A program made the translations under genes and the position numbers. From Mesorhizobium sp. RMAD-H1 (GTDB taxonomy: Bacteria; Pseudomonadota; Alphaproteobacteria; Rhizobiales; Rhizobiaceae), in contig NZ_JACHWN010000001.1 in NCBI RefSeq assembly GCF_014191375.1, positions 124,001 to 188,000 of the forward strand: a stretch of 64,000 nucleotides of DNA, given 5' to 3'. The notes under the pieces were generated by a model. It was not told the DNA's origin. It did not search any database and was given only the letters and a program-made list of their open reading frames with translations. The number at the start of each line of letters is the position of its first letter. Positions within the stretch are counted from its first letter, which is position 1. This document shows positions 56,023 through 64,000 of this stretch, in pieces.

Positions 56023-56707
56023 TCCCCTTTTCCAGACGATATTCTGGTCGCTCGCGACGATCCTCCTCTATCTCGCGGCCAAGCGCCTCTATCGGCGCTG
56101 GCCGTGCTGGTGGCTGACGCCGCTCGCGGTCACGCCGGCCCTGCTGATCGTCATCGTGTTGATGCTGCACAGCGACTATCGGGTCTATATCGGCAGCACC
56201 CATTGGCTGCTGGCGCTTCTGGGCCCTGCAACCGTCGCCTTCGCCATCCCCATCTATCAGCAGCGTGCGTTGATCCGCCGCCACTGGCCGGTTCTGCTCG
56301 TGGGCGTCCTCGTCGGCAGCACCACGGCCATGCTCTCGGCATGGGGGCTCGCGAGCCTGCTCGGCCTCAACGAGACACTGCGGCTGAGCCTTCTGCCGCG
56401 TTCCATGAGCACCCCTTTCGCCATGACCGTTTCGGGCGATATAGGCGGCGTGCCTGATCTGACGGCGGTGTTCGTGGTCTTTACCGGCGTCTTCGGAGCC
56501 GCACTCGGCGAGGTGATGCTGCATTGGCTGCCGCTCCGCTCCACGCTGGCGCGCGGCGCGCTTTTCGGCATGGGCGCCCATGGCGCCGGTGTCGCCAAGG
56601 CCCATCAGATCGGCCGCGAGGAAGGCTCGATCGCCGGGCTCGTCATGGTGATGGTCGGCTTGGTGAATGTGCTGGCGGCGCCGCTTCTCGCCTATCTGCT
56701 GCGCTGA
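56009..56707 (+). CDS. LrgB family membrane protein
   Basis: A 232-residue protein with about seven helices. The family core has GPATVAFAIPIYQQRALIRR near residue 75, LLPRSMSTPFAMTVSGDIGG near 130 and GAHGAGVAKAHQIGREEGSI near 190, all standard LrgB motifs. It forms the two-gene unit with CidA/LrgA; plant and bacterial relatives transport glycolate or pyruvate-type acids, so transport is a live alternative to a lysis role. A bidirectional terminator follows. Confidence 0.9.
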   Translation: MWSNDPLFQTIFWSLATILLYLAAKRLYRRWPCWWLTPLAVTPALLIVIVLMLHSDYRVYIGSTHWLLALLGPATVAFAIPIYQQRALIRRHWPVLLVGVLVGSTTAMLSAWGLASLLGLNETLRLSLLPRSMSTPFAMTVSGDIGGVPDLTAVFVVFTGVFGAALGEVMLHWLPLRSTLARGALFGMGAHGAGVAKAHQIGREEGSIAGLVMVMVGLVNVLAAPLLAYLLR

Positions 56708-56728
56708 GGCTGATCCTTCCCCGAATGA

Positions 56729-56753
56729 AAACGGCTCCCGGAGGGAGCCGTTT
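56729..56753. terminator. Bidirectional terminator after lrgB
   Basis: Perfect 11-bp arms AAACGGCTCCC and GGGAGCCGTTT with a GGA loop lie 21 bp after the lrgB stop and 20 bp from the convergent hypothetical gene's stop. The tail TTTGTCTGTT on the plus strand is moderate, and the minus side has TTTTCATT. Confidence 0.8.
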
Positions 56754-56773
56754 GTCTGTTCGTTCTGCCGCAA

Positions 56774-57115
56774 TTATGGGAGGACGGCGGGCAGCTTCTG
56801 TTTCTGGCGCTGCTCGCAGAGAGAGCGCATGGCACGCGCGGCCTGCGCATAGGTGGTGCCGCTTTCACCGGATTGCAGCCATGCTTCCGGCACCAGATCG
56901 CGCAGGGCAGCGAGCGTCCGCATCGGCACCATGTCGGTGCAGCTCCACAGGCGGCGAAACACGACGCTGATACGCGTATGCTTGCCATTGACATTGACGG
57001 CAGGCTCGTCGGTGCCCGCAATCCAGTCCTCATATGCATCCACCGCATCCTGGAACGCGTTGTGCAGATAGATCGGCGCATGACCTTCATAAAGCGGGGG
57101 CAGCAAACTCGCCAT
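56774..57115 (-). CDS. Conserved-type hypothetical protein
   Basis: A 113-residue protein beginning ASLLPPLYEGHAPIYLHNAF with RISVVFRRLWSCTDMVPMRT in the middle and a basic, helical C-terminus (ARAMRSLCEQRQKQKLPAVL). There is no signal peptide or membrane helix. GAGGAAC is 6 nt before ATG 57115. I recognise no domain. Codon use is like the neighbouring genes. It is monocistronic between two intergenic regions with hairpins. Confidence 0.65.
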   Translation of the reverse strand: MASLLPPLYEGHAPIYLHNAFQDAVDAYEDWIAGTDEPAVNVNGKHTRISVVFRRLWSCTDMVPMRTLAALRDLVPEAWLQSGESGTTYAQAARAMRSLCEQRQKQKLPAVLP

Positions 57116-57207
57116 GTCTGTTCCTCACTTTTGGTTACTGGCCTCATCGATTGCCCATGACCGTACTCATGGCCGTCGGCGGTGAGATCACAGGGTACAG
57201 GCGTTTT

Positions 57208-57236
57208 GTGACGCTTTGCAAGAAAACTTGCGTCAC
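57208..57236. repeat. Inverted repeat upstream of the hypothetical gene
   Basis: Arms GTGACGC (57208-57214) and GCGTCAC (57230-57236) with an inner GCAAG/CTTGC pair form an RNA or operator dyad. It lies about 95 bp before the start of the hypothetical gene at 57115. The 277-bp gap to proC holds no supported gene. Confidence 0.4.
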
Positions 57237-57314
57237 GGATTTCCAGGAGAGCTGCAAAACACTCTGCCGATGTGCAGAATAGATGCAGCTTTTGCCGAAA
57301 AAGCGGAATCTTGG

Positions 57315-57336
57315 GGGTTTCTGCCGGCAGAAACCC
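57315..57336. repeat. Perfect 22-bp palindrome downstream of proC
   Basis: The half site GGGTTTCTGCC (57315-57325) is followed directly by its exact complement inverted (57326-57336), with no loop. It therefore looks like a protein-binding palindrome rather than a terminator; there is no T-run on either side. It lies 57 bp past the proC stop. Confidence 0.5.
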
Positions 57337-57392
57337 GAATGCGCGGAAAAAATATCTCGTTCACTTTTTAATGAGTCGTCCTCAGGCGGGCG

Positions 57393-58208
57393 TCAGCCCT
57401 TGCCGAGCTCGATGGAGCGTTTCTTTGCCGCTTCCACCGCTTCTTCGACCAGATTCTTCAGGCGGTTCTCGCCCATCAGGACGCTGAGCGCCGCCGCAGT
57501 CGTCCCGTTTGGGCTTGTCACCTGCTCGCGCAGCCTGGACGGGCTGTCGCTGCTTTGCGCGGCAAGCGCGCCCGCGCCGTAGACGGTCTGGATAGCGAGC
57601 AGCGCCGCCGTGTCCCGCTCGAGACCGGCCGTGACGCCTGCATCGGTCAGGCACTCGATGAAATGGAAGACATAGGCCGGCCCCGAGCCGGAAACCGCCG
57701 TCACCGCATCCATCAGGCCTTCGTCGGCGATGCTGGTCACCTGTCCGCTCGTCTTCAGGAGGCCGGTGACGAAGGCCATATCCGCGTCCTTCACATTGGC
57801 GTTCCTGTAGGTCACCAGCATCCCCTTGCCGATGGCCGCGGGCGTGTTCGGCATGCAGCGGATGATGGCGGCCTTGTCGCCGAGATGCGTCTCGAAAAGC
57901 GAGACCGGAATGCCGGCGGCGATACTGACGAAGATGGCCGCGTCGGCAAAGCGGGCATAGGCGGGGATGACCTGCGCCATCACCTGCGGCTTGACTGCGA
58001 CCAGCACCATGCGCGGCTCGAGATCGGCGGGAAGCGCGCCCGCATCGGCTACGGCATGGACGCCGAGCCCGACCGCGCGCTCGCGCAGGGCCTCCGCCGG
58101 TTCCACCACATGGACATTGTCGGCCCGCAGGGCTCCGGAATCGATCCAGCCCTTCAGCATGGCGAAACCCATATTGCCGCATCCGACCAGAATGACCCTG
58201 TCGCTCAT
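57393..58208 (-). CDS. proC: Pyrroline-5-carboxylate reductase
   Basis: A 271-residue enzyme for the last step of proline synthesis, using NAD(P)H. The Rossmann start VILVGCGNMGFAMLKGWIDS is present, and MPNTPAAIGKGMLVTYRN near residue 122 and AVSGSGPAYVFHFIECLTDA near 163 are the conserved dimer and active-site elements. TSPNGTTAAALSVL near 232 is the C-terminal signature. The start ATG 58208 has GGGAG two bases before it; the upstream 6 residues were dropped. It is the last gene of the strand before the polysaccharide cluster. Confidence 0.94.
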   Translation of the reverse strand: MSDRVILVGCGNMGFAMLKGWIDSGALRADNVHVVEPAEALRERAVGLGVHAVADAGALPADLEPRMVLVAVKPQVMAQVIPAYARFADAAIFVSIAAGIPVSLFETHLGDKAAIIRCMPNTPAAIGKGMLVTYRNANVKDADMAFVTGLLKTSGQVTSIADEGLMDAVTAVSGSGPAYVFHFIECLTDAGVTAGLERDTAALLAIQTVYGAGALAAQSSDSPSRLREQVTSPNGTTAAALSVLMGENRLKNLVEEAVEAAKKRSIELGKG

Positions 58209-58286
58209 TTCTCCCACTTCCCACATCCGTGAATTTGCGCGGCACTTTGGCGGCGGACCGGTTTGCGGTCAACCGCCTCCGTGCCT

Positions 58287-59597
58287 TTATTTCTCTCGCG
58301 GGGAAAGCGTGATCCGGGCGGTCATCCGCAGGCCGAAAATGGCGAGAGCCAGCATCAGCCAGACCGGATCGACGCGCCGGAAGAAGAAGCTCTCCAGAAA
58401 GGCGTTGAGCGTCGAGAAGGTCAGGATCATCATGAAGAAATCGGCGAGCAGCACGTTCTCGCGGTTGCGCCGGCAGCGGACATAATCGACGAGCGGCATG
58501 AGAATGATGACGATGATGGCGCAGGCGAGCGCCGGGATCCCCATCGTCACCGCGATGTCCAGATAGCCGTTGTGGCCGTGCACGATGCCGCGCACGTCCC
58601 AGTCGAGATAATAGGGATTGGCCGCCTGCAGCACGGTCGGCGTCGACCAGAAGCTTTCGAAGCCGTAGCCTGTCCAGGGCCTTTCGGCGAGCTTTTCCAG
58701 CGCGAAGCGCCAGATCGAGCTGCGCCCGGTGAATGTCGGATCGGAGACGAGGCTCTCGACGATCCGCGCAAAAGGCGGAAAGAGCACCGTGCCGATGGTG
58801 AAGCAGAAAAAGAAGATCTGCGCGGCAAAGACACCTGCCGCCGCCAGCGGCCGCAGGCCGAAAACGCCGGGCAGGACGACCATCAGCGCGACGAGCGGCA
58901 CCAGCGCGGTGGACGTCTTGGACCCGGTCTGGGTGACGAAGACGAGCGCGGCAACGGCAATGAGCGCACCTGAGATGAACCACCGCCGTCGCATCAGGTA
59001 GATGCCGGCGAAGAAAAACGCCGCCATGACCGGCGCTGCGACGTTCTTGTGCGAGAAGACGCCGCGCCAGAGATAGGAGTTCTGCGGCTCCAGCGCATCA
59101 AAACCATGCGTTGCGAGATCGGGCACGAGGATAAGCCCTGCATAGGAGAGGATCAGCACCAGCGCCGCCGAGACGGTCAGCGTCATCGAGAAGCCGTCTC
59201 CGTCGCGCGGCAGGCAGAGGACCGAGACGACGCAGACCATGCCGATCATGGTGAAGATGATGGCCCGCAGCGCTGCCTGTGGATCGGGCGAGACCCGTGA
59301 GGACAACACCACGAAGCCGAGCATCACGACCCAGAGCGGGCTCGCCATGGCCGCGATCGTGCGCGGCCTGGCCAGCATCAGCACCGAGAGGATTGCGAGC
59401 CCGCCGAGGCCGCCGAAGCCGAGCTGGTTGATGAGGTCGCCGCCCTCGCCCTCCACGCCACTGGCCGGCTGATAGGGCCGGAAGGAGATCAGGAGCACCG
59501 AGAGGATCAGCGTTGCCAGCACGATCGCCGCCGTCCGCATCGAGATGGCGGAACGGGTGCGGACGTCAGTTCTTCTCAGGCTGGCGGTATTGCTCAT
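58287..59597 (-). CDS. O-antigen ligase/polymerase family protein (Wzy/WaaL/ExoQ-like)
   Basis: A 436-residue protein with 10-12 helices and a large periplasmic loop (~270-350) holding FTGRSSIWRFALEKLAERPW, then GYGFESFWSTPT and GIVHGHNGYLDIAVTMGIP. The GxGF and H-N pair in that loop are family features of ligase/polymerase proteins (Wzy_C). ExoQ of Rhizobium is a relative by type. It probably polymerises repeat units of an exopolysaccharide or O-antigen. The start is uncertain among 59603, 59597 and 59540; ATG 59597 overlaps the upstream transferase end by 32 bp. Confidence 0.82.
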   Translation of the reverse strand: MSNTASLRRTDVRTRSAISMRTAAIVLATLILSVLLISFRPYQPASGVEGEGGDLINQLGFGGLGGLAILSVLMLARPRTIAAMASPLWVVMLGFVVLSSRVSPDPQAALRAIIFTMIGMVCVVSVLCLPRDGDGFSMTLTVSAALVLILSYAGLILVPDLATHGFDALEPQNSYLWRGVFSHKNVAAPVMAAFFFAGIYLMRRRWFISGALIAVAALVFVTQTGSKTSTALVPLVALMVVLPGVFGLRPLAAAGVFAAQIFFFCFTIGTVLFPPFARIVESLVSDPTFTGRSSIWRFALEKLAERPWTGYGFESFWSTPTVLQAANPYYLDWDVRGIVHGHNGYLDIAVTMGIPALACAIIVIILMPLVDYVRCRRNRENVLLADFFMMILTFSTLNAFLESFFFRRVDPVWLMLALAIFGLRMTARITLSPREK

Positions 59598-60561
59598 TAG
59601 CATATCCGAATTCGGCCAGGACGCGGCCGAGGCCCACATGGATATAGTAAAGGCCGGAAGAGGGCGATCCCGATTTTAGCGCTTTGGCGGTCGCCTTGAA
59701 AGGCGAGAAGGCGAGCAGCGCCAGGCTCTTGGCGATGACGCGGAGCCTGCCCAGCGGCTCGTCGGCGCGCTTGCGCTTCTCCACGAGCGTGGAGATCACG
59801 CCGTTGCGCAGGCCCCGCGCCCGGATCCAGTCGCGCTCCAGCCGGCGGCTCGGGATGGTTTCGCGGATCGGCGCTTCCGCGCACCAGGCCACCTTGAAAC
59901 CCTTCTGGACGCTCCGGCTGATGAAATCGGAATCGCCGCCGCCCATGAAATTGAACATGAGGTCGAGAAACGGATAGGGCATCGTCTCCAGCACCCGCCG
60001 CGATACGAGCAGATTGCCGGAGGAATAGACCACCGGCACCGGCCCGCTCTGCTCATAGGGCGGCGCGAAGACGGGATGTTCTGCCCATTTCTGCTGCTCC
60101 GGCCGCTCGAAGACCGGTATCTGCGGCCCGCCGACGATGTCGACGGCATATGTCTCCCGTGCCCGGCACATGTTTTCGAGCCAGTGCGGGTCGGCGATTT
60201 CGTCGTCGTCGATCACCAGAAGCGCGGAGCAATGCCTGAATTGCGTGAGCGCCGTCAGCCAGCCGGCGTTGTAGGCGTTGCAATTGCCCCGATCGTGAGC
60301 GACGAGCAGGATGCCCCGGAAGGTGCCATCCTCGAAGAGCGGGCGAACGGCTTTCGCCCCGTCCTGCCCCTCGGCATCGTTTTCCATGACGATGATGGCG
60401 AAGCGGCGTTGGGTCACCTGCGCCTTGACGGATTGAAGCGTCTTGAGGAGATGCTCCGGGCGCCGGAAGGTCGGCACCGTAACGACGACCTCGATGTCAT
60501 CGGGACGCAATCGCGGCGACTGGGCAAGGATGGTGATATTGTCAGGCAGTCGCTGCTTCAT
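59566..60561 (-). CDS. Glycosyltransferase family 2
   Basis: A 331-residue GT2 enzyme without clear membrane helices. The fold begins EVVVTVPTFRRPEHLLKTLQ near residue 24, with the DxD-type ALLVIDDDEIADPHWLENM near 117 and the acceptor-side FNFMGGGDSDFISRSVQKGF near 206. It transfers a sugar to a polysaccharide or lipid intermediate; donor and acceptor are unknown. The start ATG 60561 (MKQRLPDN) follows GGTCGGA; an ATG at 60576 is in frame. It overlaps the Wzy-like gene. Confidence 0.85.
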   Translation of the reverse strand: MKQRLPDNITILAQSPRLRPDDIEVVVTVPTFRRPEHLLKTLQSVKAQVTQRRFAIIVMENDAEGQDGAKAVRPLFEDGTFRGILLVAHDRGNCNAYNAGWLTALTQFRHCSALLVIDDDEIADPHWLENMCRARETYAVDIVGGPQIPVFERPEQQKWAEHPVFAPPYEQSGPVPVVYSSGNLLVSRRVLETMPYPFLDLMFNFMGGGDSDFISRSVQKGFKVAWCAEAPIRETIPSRRLERDWIRARGLRNGVISTLVEKRKRADEPLGRLRVIAKSLALLAFSPFKATAKALKSGSPSSGLYYIHVGLGRVLAEFGYANEQYRQPEKN

Positions 60562-60732
60562 TCCGACCGGTTCCAAATGGCAGGCCCATGCTTAGCGCGG
60601 TGATCTTAGAGTTCGATTAACGGCCATGTCGAGGCGCTGTCGGGCAGCCGGTTAATCAAGCCTTCATTTCGCCCGCTTATGCTCCCAAGGCAGACAACTG
60701 CCTGTTTTGCATTTCGATTTTCAGTAGGGCCG

Positions 60733-61914
60733 ATGCATCTTTTGTTTGTCACGTCGCTTGTTCCGGACGGCGAACCGACGACCGGTTACGAGATCGCAAA
60801 CGCTGCGATCATCGACGGTCTTCACAGAGCCGGCGCACGCGTGACCGTGCTGGGCTTCACCTGGCCGGGCAAGCGGCCCTCCGATCCGGAAAACACCATC
60901 CTCCTGGGCGAGGTGGATGTGCGCACCGATACCGCCGGGCTCGCGCAGAAGCTCCTGTGGCTGCGCCGTGCCGTCGCTGCCGGTCTCACCGTCTCTTCCG
61001 TCAAGCTGCGCGTCATATCGGAAGCCGATTTGCGCGCGGCAATCGCCTCGGCCGGGCCATTCGATGCCTATGTTCTGAACGGCGTTCCGCTTGCCGGCGC
61101 CTTCGAGCATGTCTTCGGCGACAAGCCCTCGATCTTCGTCGCCCATAATGTCGAATATCGCTCGGCACAGGAAAACGCAGCCGCAGCCCGAAGCCTGGTG
61201 CAGAAGGCGCTTTTCGCCCGCGAGGCACGGCTCCTTCACGGGCTGGAGACCCGGCTCTGCGACAGGGCCGATTTCGTCTACACCCTTGCGGAGGAGGATG
61301 GCAAAACCCTCGGTCTCCCGCCCGAGCGCTTTGCGGTACTGCCGCTGGTGACGCGCAAGGAAATAACGGCGCGGCCAGCGCTTCCCGTCGCCCATGATCT
61401 CGGACTGATCGGCACCTGGACCTGGGCGCCCAACCGCATCGGCCTTGAATGGTTTCTGCGCGAGGTCAAGCCGCTGCTTGATCCCACCATCGGCATCGCC
61501 GTCGCAGGCGGCACGCCCGCCGATCTGCGCAATGCCTGGCCGGGTGTCACCTTTGCGGGCAGGGTGCCCGATGCCACGGCTTTCGTTGAAGCTTCCGCGG
61601 TCATACCTCTGGTCAGCCGGGCCGGCACAGGCGTCCAGTTGAAAACGATCGAGACCTTCGAGCTGGGAATGCCGAGCGTGGCGACGTCGCGCTCCGTGCG
61701 GGGCATTGCATCGCTGCCGGCCAATTGCGTTGTTGCCGACGAGCCCGCCGCCTTCGCAGCCGCCGTCAACACCATGGTCGCGGACGTGAGGAAAGGCGAT
61801 CGCCAGCGGCTCGACGGCAGGGCCTTCCACGCCAGCCAGTTGCAGAAGCTCGACGCCGCCATCCGCCGCGGGCTGGACAGCCTGGCCTTCGGAAAGCGGA
61901 AGGTTGCGCGATGA
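60733..61914 (+). CDS. Glycosyltransferase (GT4/GT1-like, GT-B fold)
   Basis: A 393-residue GT-B protein. It starts HLLFVTSLVPDGEPTTGYEI, with VAHNVEYRSAQENAAAARSL near 138 and the C-terminal donor-binding region including AVAGGTPADLRN near 258 and VIPLVSRAGTGVQLKTIETF near 290. The glutamate of the E-x7-E type (KTIETFELGMPSV) is present. It is divergent from the GT2 gene by 170 bp and is the first gene of a tightly coupled four-base-overlap set with the WecG-like gene. Donor sugar unknown. Confidence 0.85.
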   Translation: MHLLFVTSLVPDGEPTTGYEIANAAIIDGLHRAGARVTVLGFTWPGKRPSDPENTILLGEVDVRTDTAGLAQKLLWLRRAVAAGLTVSSVKLRVISEADLRAAIASAGPFDAYVLNGVPLAGAFEHVFGDKPSIFVAHNVEYRSAQENAAAARSLVQKALFAREARLLHGLETRLCDRADFVYTLAEEDGKTLGLPPERFAVLPLVTRKEITARPALPVAHDLGLIGTWTWAPNRIGLEWFLREVKPLLDPTIGIAVAGGTPADLRNAWPGVTFAGRVPDATAFVEASAVIPLVSRAGTGVQLKTIETFELGMPSVATSRSVRGIASLPANCVVADEPAAFAAAVNTMVADVRKGDRQRLDGRAFHASQLQKLDAAIRRGLDSLAFGKRKVAR

Positions 61915-62738
61915 CGCCGGATAGAAGAAAGCCGGTTGCCGGCGGGCGCAGCCGGGCGCCGACCCCAGGGCTGGCGCCGGCCTATGACGTGCTCGGCATC
62001 CCTGTCGCAGCCCTCGGCTGGCAGGCGGCGCTCGATCTTGTCGCCGGCCGCATCGCACGGGGCGAGTTCCTGCGCGTCGCCTGGCTCAATGCCCATTGCG
62101 CCAATATCGCCTGGCAGGTGCCGCGCTATCGGGCGGCGCTGAACAGTTTCCTCGTTCTTCCCGATGGGCTGGGCGTCGATCTGGCAGCATCGCTCTGGCA
62201 CGGCAAGAAATTTCCGGCCAATCTCAACGGCACTGATTTCATGCCCGCGCTCATCAGGCACATCGAGACACCCCTGCGCATCGGCCTGCTCGGCGCCCGG
62301 CGAGACGTGACGGAGAAGGCGGTCGCCTTTTTCGCCGGCCTCGCGCCGCAGCATGAGGTCAGGATGATCTCAGACGGCTTCTTCACGCCGGAGCAGGAAG
62401 AAGGCATCCTGAAGACGCTCGCCGATTTTCATCCCGATATCCTGCTCGTCGCCATGGGCGTGCCGCGCCAGGAGCTCTTTATCGTGGACAAGCTGACGCA
62501 GAAGCATTGCACGGCCGCCTTCGCCGTCGGCGCCCTGTTCGATCTCCACACCGGCACTGTCCCGCGGGCGCCGCTCTGGATGCGCAAGCTGCGCGTGGAG
62601 TGGCTCTATCGTCTCTGGCAGGAGCCGGGCCGTCTCTGGCGGCGTTATATCATCGGCAATTTTGTATTTGTCGCCCGTCTCCTCCGGGTGCGGCTGTTCG
62701 GAAAGAAGACGTTCTCCAACGATGACGGGGAAGCATGA
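61911..62738 (+). CDS. WecG/TagA/CpsF family glycosyltransferase (GT26)
   Basis: A 275-residue GT26 protein. The family core is LNAHCANIAWQVPRYRAALN near residue 60, LPDGLGVDLAASLWHGKKFP near 84, GLLGARRDVTEKAVAFFAGL near 125, and ILLVAMGVPRQELFIVDKLT near 180, followed by FAVGALFDLHTGTVPRAPLW and the basic WRRYIIGNFVF end. GT26 enzymes add N-acetylmannosaminuronic acid or related sugars to lipid-linked intermediates; some act without a membrane helix, as here. The start overlaps the previous stop by 4 bp. Confidence 0.9.
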   Translation: MTPDRRKPVAGGRSRAPTPGLAPAYDVLGIPVAALGWQAALDLVAGRIARGEFLRVAWLNAHCANIAWQVPRYRAALNSFLVLPDGLGVDLAASLWHGKKFPANLNGTDFMPALIRHIETPLRIGLLGARRDVTEKAVAFFAGLAPQHEVRMISDGFFTPEQEEGILKTLADFHPDILLVAMGVPRQELFIVDKLTQKHCTAAFAVGALFDLHTGTVPRAPLWMRKLRVEWLYRLWQEPGRLWRRYIIGNFVFVARLLRVRLFGKKTFSNDDGEA

Positions 62739-63598
62739 AGACCGCGATCGCGACCGCGAGCTATGCCGGCGATTTCGAGCGTTGCAGGCTTCTTTGCGAG
62801 ACGCTTGACGCCCATGTCACCGGTTTCACCAGGCATTATCTCCTTGTCGAGAGCGAGGATGTCAGGCTGTTCCGGCAGCTGGAAAACGCCCGTCGCGTGG
62901 TCGTGGACGAGCGCGATCTCCTGCCTGCATGGCTGAGAGCCTGGCCGGATCCGTTCTCCCGCGGCAGGCGGCGCATCTGGTTTTCGCCACATATCCTTCC
63001 CTTGCGCGGCTGGCATGTGCAGCAGATGCGGCGCATCGCGCTTGCCTCGCATATCGATGACGACGCGATCTTCTATGCCGATTCCGACGTGGCCTTCCTT
63101 CGCCCCTTCGATGTCGCAACGCTTTGGCGGGGCAGGGACCTCAGGCTGCTGCGCCATGACGACGCGCTGTTGCGGCCAGTGCCGGGCGACCAGCTGATCT
63201 GGTCGGCCAATGCGGGGGCGCTGCTCGGCATCGACCCCGCGCGGAAATCGCCGCATGATTATATCGGCACGCTCATCGCCTGGCGGCGCGATGCGCTTCT
63301 CTCCATGTGCAAGCGCATCGAGGCACTCCATCATGCCCATTGGGTCGAGGTGATGGGGCGTGTCAGGCGTTTCTCCGAATGCATGATCTATGGCCGCTAT
63401 GCCGACGAGATCCTCGGCGGCAAGGGGCATTTCCACGACGGCGTGGATCTGTGCAGGGTCTATTGGTTCGCTCCCGCGCCGACGGACGAGCAATTCCGCG
63501 CCTTCGTGGCCGAGATGAAGCCCGAACAGGTGGCGATCGGGATGCAGTCCTTCATCGGCGTCGATACCGACCATATCCGCAAGCTCATCGGCTATTGA
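62735..63598 (+). CDS. DUF6492 family protein, likely glycosyltransferase
   Basis: A 287-residue protein. KTAIATASYAGDFERCRLLC opens the fold, and AIFYADSDVAFLRPFDVATL near residue 110 is a DxD-type metal site (DSD) as in GT-A enzymes. Further segments include NAGALLGIDPARKSPHDYIG near 157 and the late His/Asp-rich GGKGHFHDGVDLCRVYWFAP. This matches the DUF6492 family, thought to be sugar transferases. It overlaps the WecG-like gene by 4 bp, so the three genes from 60733 form one operon. Its stop is 12 bp from a convergent flippase gene. Confidence 0.75.
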   Translation: MKTAIATASYAGDFERCRLLCETLDAHVTGFTRHYLLVESEDVRLFRQLENARRVVVDERDLLPAWLRAWPDPFSRGRRRIWFSPHILPLRGWHVQQMRRIALASHIDDDAIFYADSDVAFLRPFDVATLWRGRDLRLLRHDDALLRPVPGDQLIWSANAGALLGIDPARKSPHDYIGTLIAWRRDALLSMCKRIEALHHAHWVEVMGRVRRFSECMIYGRYADEILGGKGHFHDGVDLCRVYWFAPAPTDEQFRAFVAEMKPEQVAIGMQSFIGVDTDHIRKLIGY

Positions 63599-63610
63599 TA
63601 GCCAGAGATT

Positions 63611-64000
63611 TCAGACGCGCTTGGCCGGCAGCCGCAGGCCGCGATAGGTCAGCACCAGCGACAGAAGATAAAGCGCGGCGAAGATCACGTTCAGCCAGAT
63701 GACCCAGGCATCGTCGGCGCCGAAATGGGTGAAGAGGAGCCAGACGAGCAGCGCCTTCGCGCCCGCCAGGATGGCGAGGTTCAGTGTGCGCAGGCCGGAC
63801 TGGCCGCGCGCATAGAGAAGCTCCGCCTGATATTCGACGAGATTGCGGAAGCCGGGAACGAGGATGACCAGCGGCAGGAGCGCGACGATCCCGGCCACAT
63901 TCGAGCCGAGCGCGCGCGGAAAGAAATAGAGAAACAGCGCCAGGCCGGCGAGCGCCGTGGTCGAGATCAGGAACACGCCGCCCTCGAGCCCAGCCTTTAT
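63611..64000 (-). CDS. Polysaccharide flippase/translocase, partial (C-terminal part)
   Basis: The reading frame ends at 63611 and continues open beyond base 64000, so only the last ~130 residues are seen. They contain at least four membrane helices (GLALFLYFFPRALGSNVAG, IVALLPLVILVPGFRNLVEY, LAILAGAKALLVWLLFTHFG, WVIWLNVIFAALYLLSLVLT) and a basic C-terminus RGLRLPAKRV. The content fits a Wzx/oligosaccharide translocase tail, in line with the polysaccharide cluster, but the family call is an inference because the diagnostic N-terminal helices lie off the edge. Confidence 0.6.
   Translation of the reverse strand: MKAGLEGGVFLISTTALAGLALFLYFFPRALGSNVAGIVALLPLVILVPGFRNLVEYQAELLYARGQSGLRTLNLAILAGAKALLVWLLFTHFGADDAWVIWLNVIFAALYLLSLVLTYRGLRLPAKRV

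Overview
The window is a GC-rich chromosomal segment from an alphaproteobacterium of the order Hyphomicrobiales (Rhizobiales). This rests on gene content: gcrA, a podJ-like polarity gene, class I lysyl-tRNA synthetase, C4-pathway hemA (5-aminolevulinate synthase), the tandem-domain dCTP deaminase, a SAM-II riboswitch before metZ, DUF1127 and DUF6460 proteins, and GANTC (CcrM) sites near cell-cycle genes. I cannot fix the genus from sequence alone. No transposase, integrase, prophage module, CRISPR array or rRNA was seen. Nearly all the DNA reads as ordinary core and near-core chromosome.

Layout. 0-5 kb: a ligase-associated DNA damage response locus (MBL-fold exonuclease cut by the left edge, DEXH helicase, PdeM phosphoesterase) with a TPR-methyltransferase gene between. 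5-11 kb: a TIGR02186 protein with a TauE/SafE exporter, then a large PodJ-like polarity/peptidoglycan-binding protein. 11-17.3 kb: a MerR regulator and a beta-oxidation operon (acyl-CoA dehydrogenase, thiolase, FadB-type multifunctional enzyme), with a MerR-type palindrome ahead of it and a nested-palindrome repeat inside it. 17.4-25.4 kb: an S24 repressor-like regulator with a degenerate nuclease-like protein, lysS, TerB, a solute-binding protein, a large membrane glycosyltransferase with a possible leader ORF, and a ppk2 gene broken by an in-frame amber codon. 25.4-30.2 kb: PhoR-like kinase, MATE pump, CAP protein, DUF6460, a GlxA-type AraC regulator and tRNA-Gly(CCC). 30.2-41.6 kb: dcd, SAM-II riboswitch-metZ-apaG, an EamA exporter, PhzF, the argD-argF-hslO operon, gcrA, pyrD-DUF952 and a small exported protein. 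41.6-50 kb: proline iminopeptidase, a CrbR/CrbS-like acetate-switch two-component pair, mscL, and an aminotransferase with an AbrB-type membrane protein. 50-57 kb: hemA, allantoicase, two glycosyltransferase-like genes (one GT29/sialyltransferase-like), two small proteins, and LysR with a CidA/LrgB pair. 57-64 kb: proC and a polysaccharide cluster (Wzy/WaaL-like ligase or polymerase, three glycosyltransferases, a DUF6492 protein, and a flippase cut by the right edge).

Regulation that can be read directly includes a SAM-II riboswitch with a terminator before metZ, a strong promoter with an immediate 5' hairpin before argD, palindromic operators before the beta-oxidation genes and between lysS and terB, GANTC clusters before gcrA and podJ, and several clear intrinsic terminators.

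The most unusual points are the TGG-to-TAG interruption of ppk2, the 22-codon leader ORF ending 2 nt before the glycosyltransferase start, the argD transcript that appears to begin with a terminator-like hairpin, the regulator-linked nuclease fold lacking its catalytic arginines, and an AraC-type gene that seems to depend on readthrough from tRNA-Gly. I found no clearly new multi-gene system.
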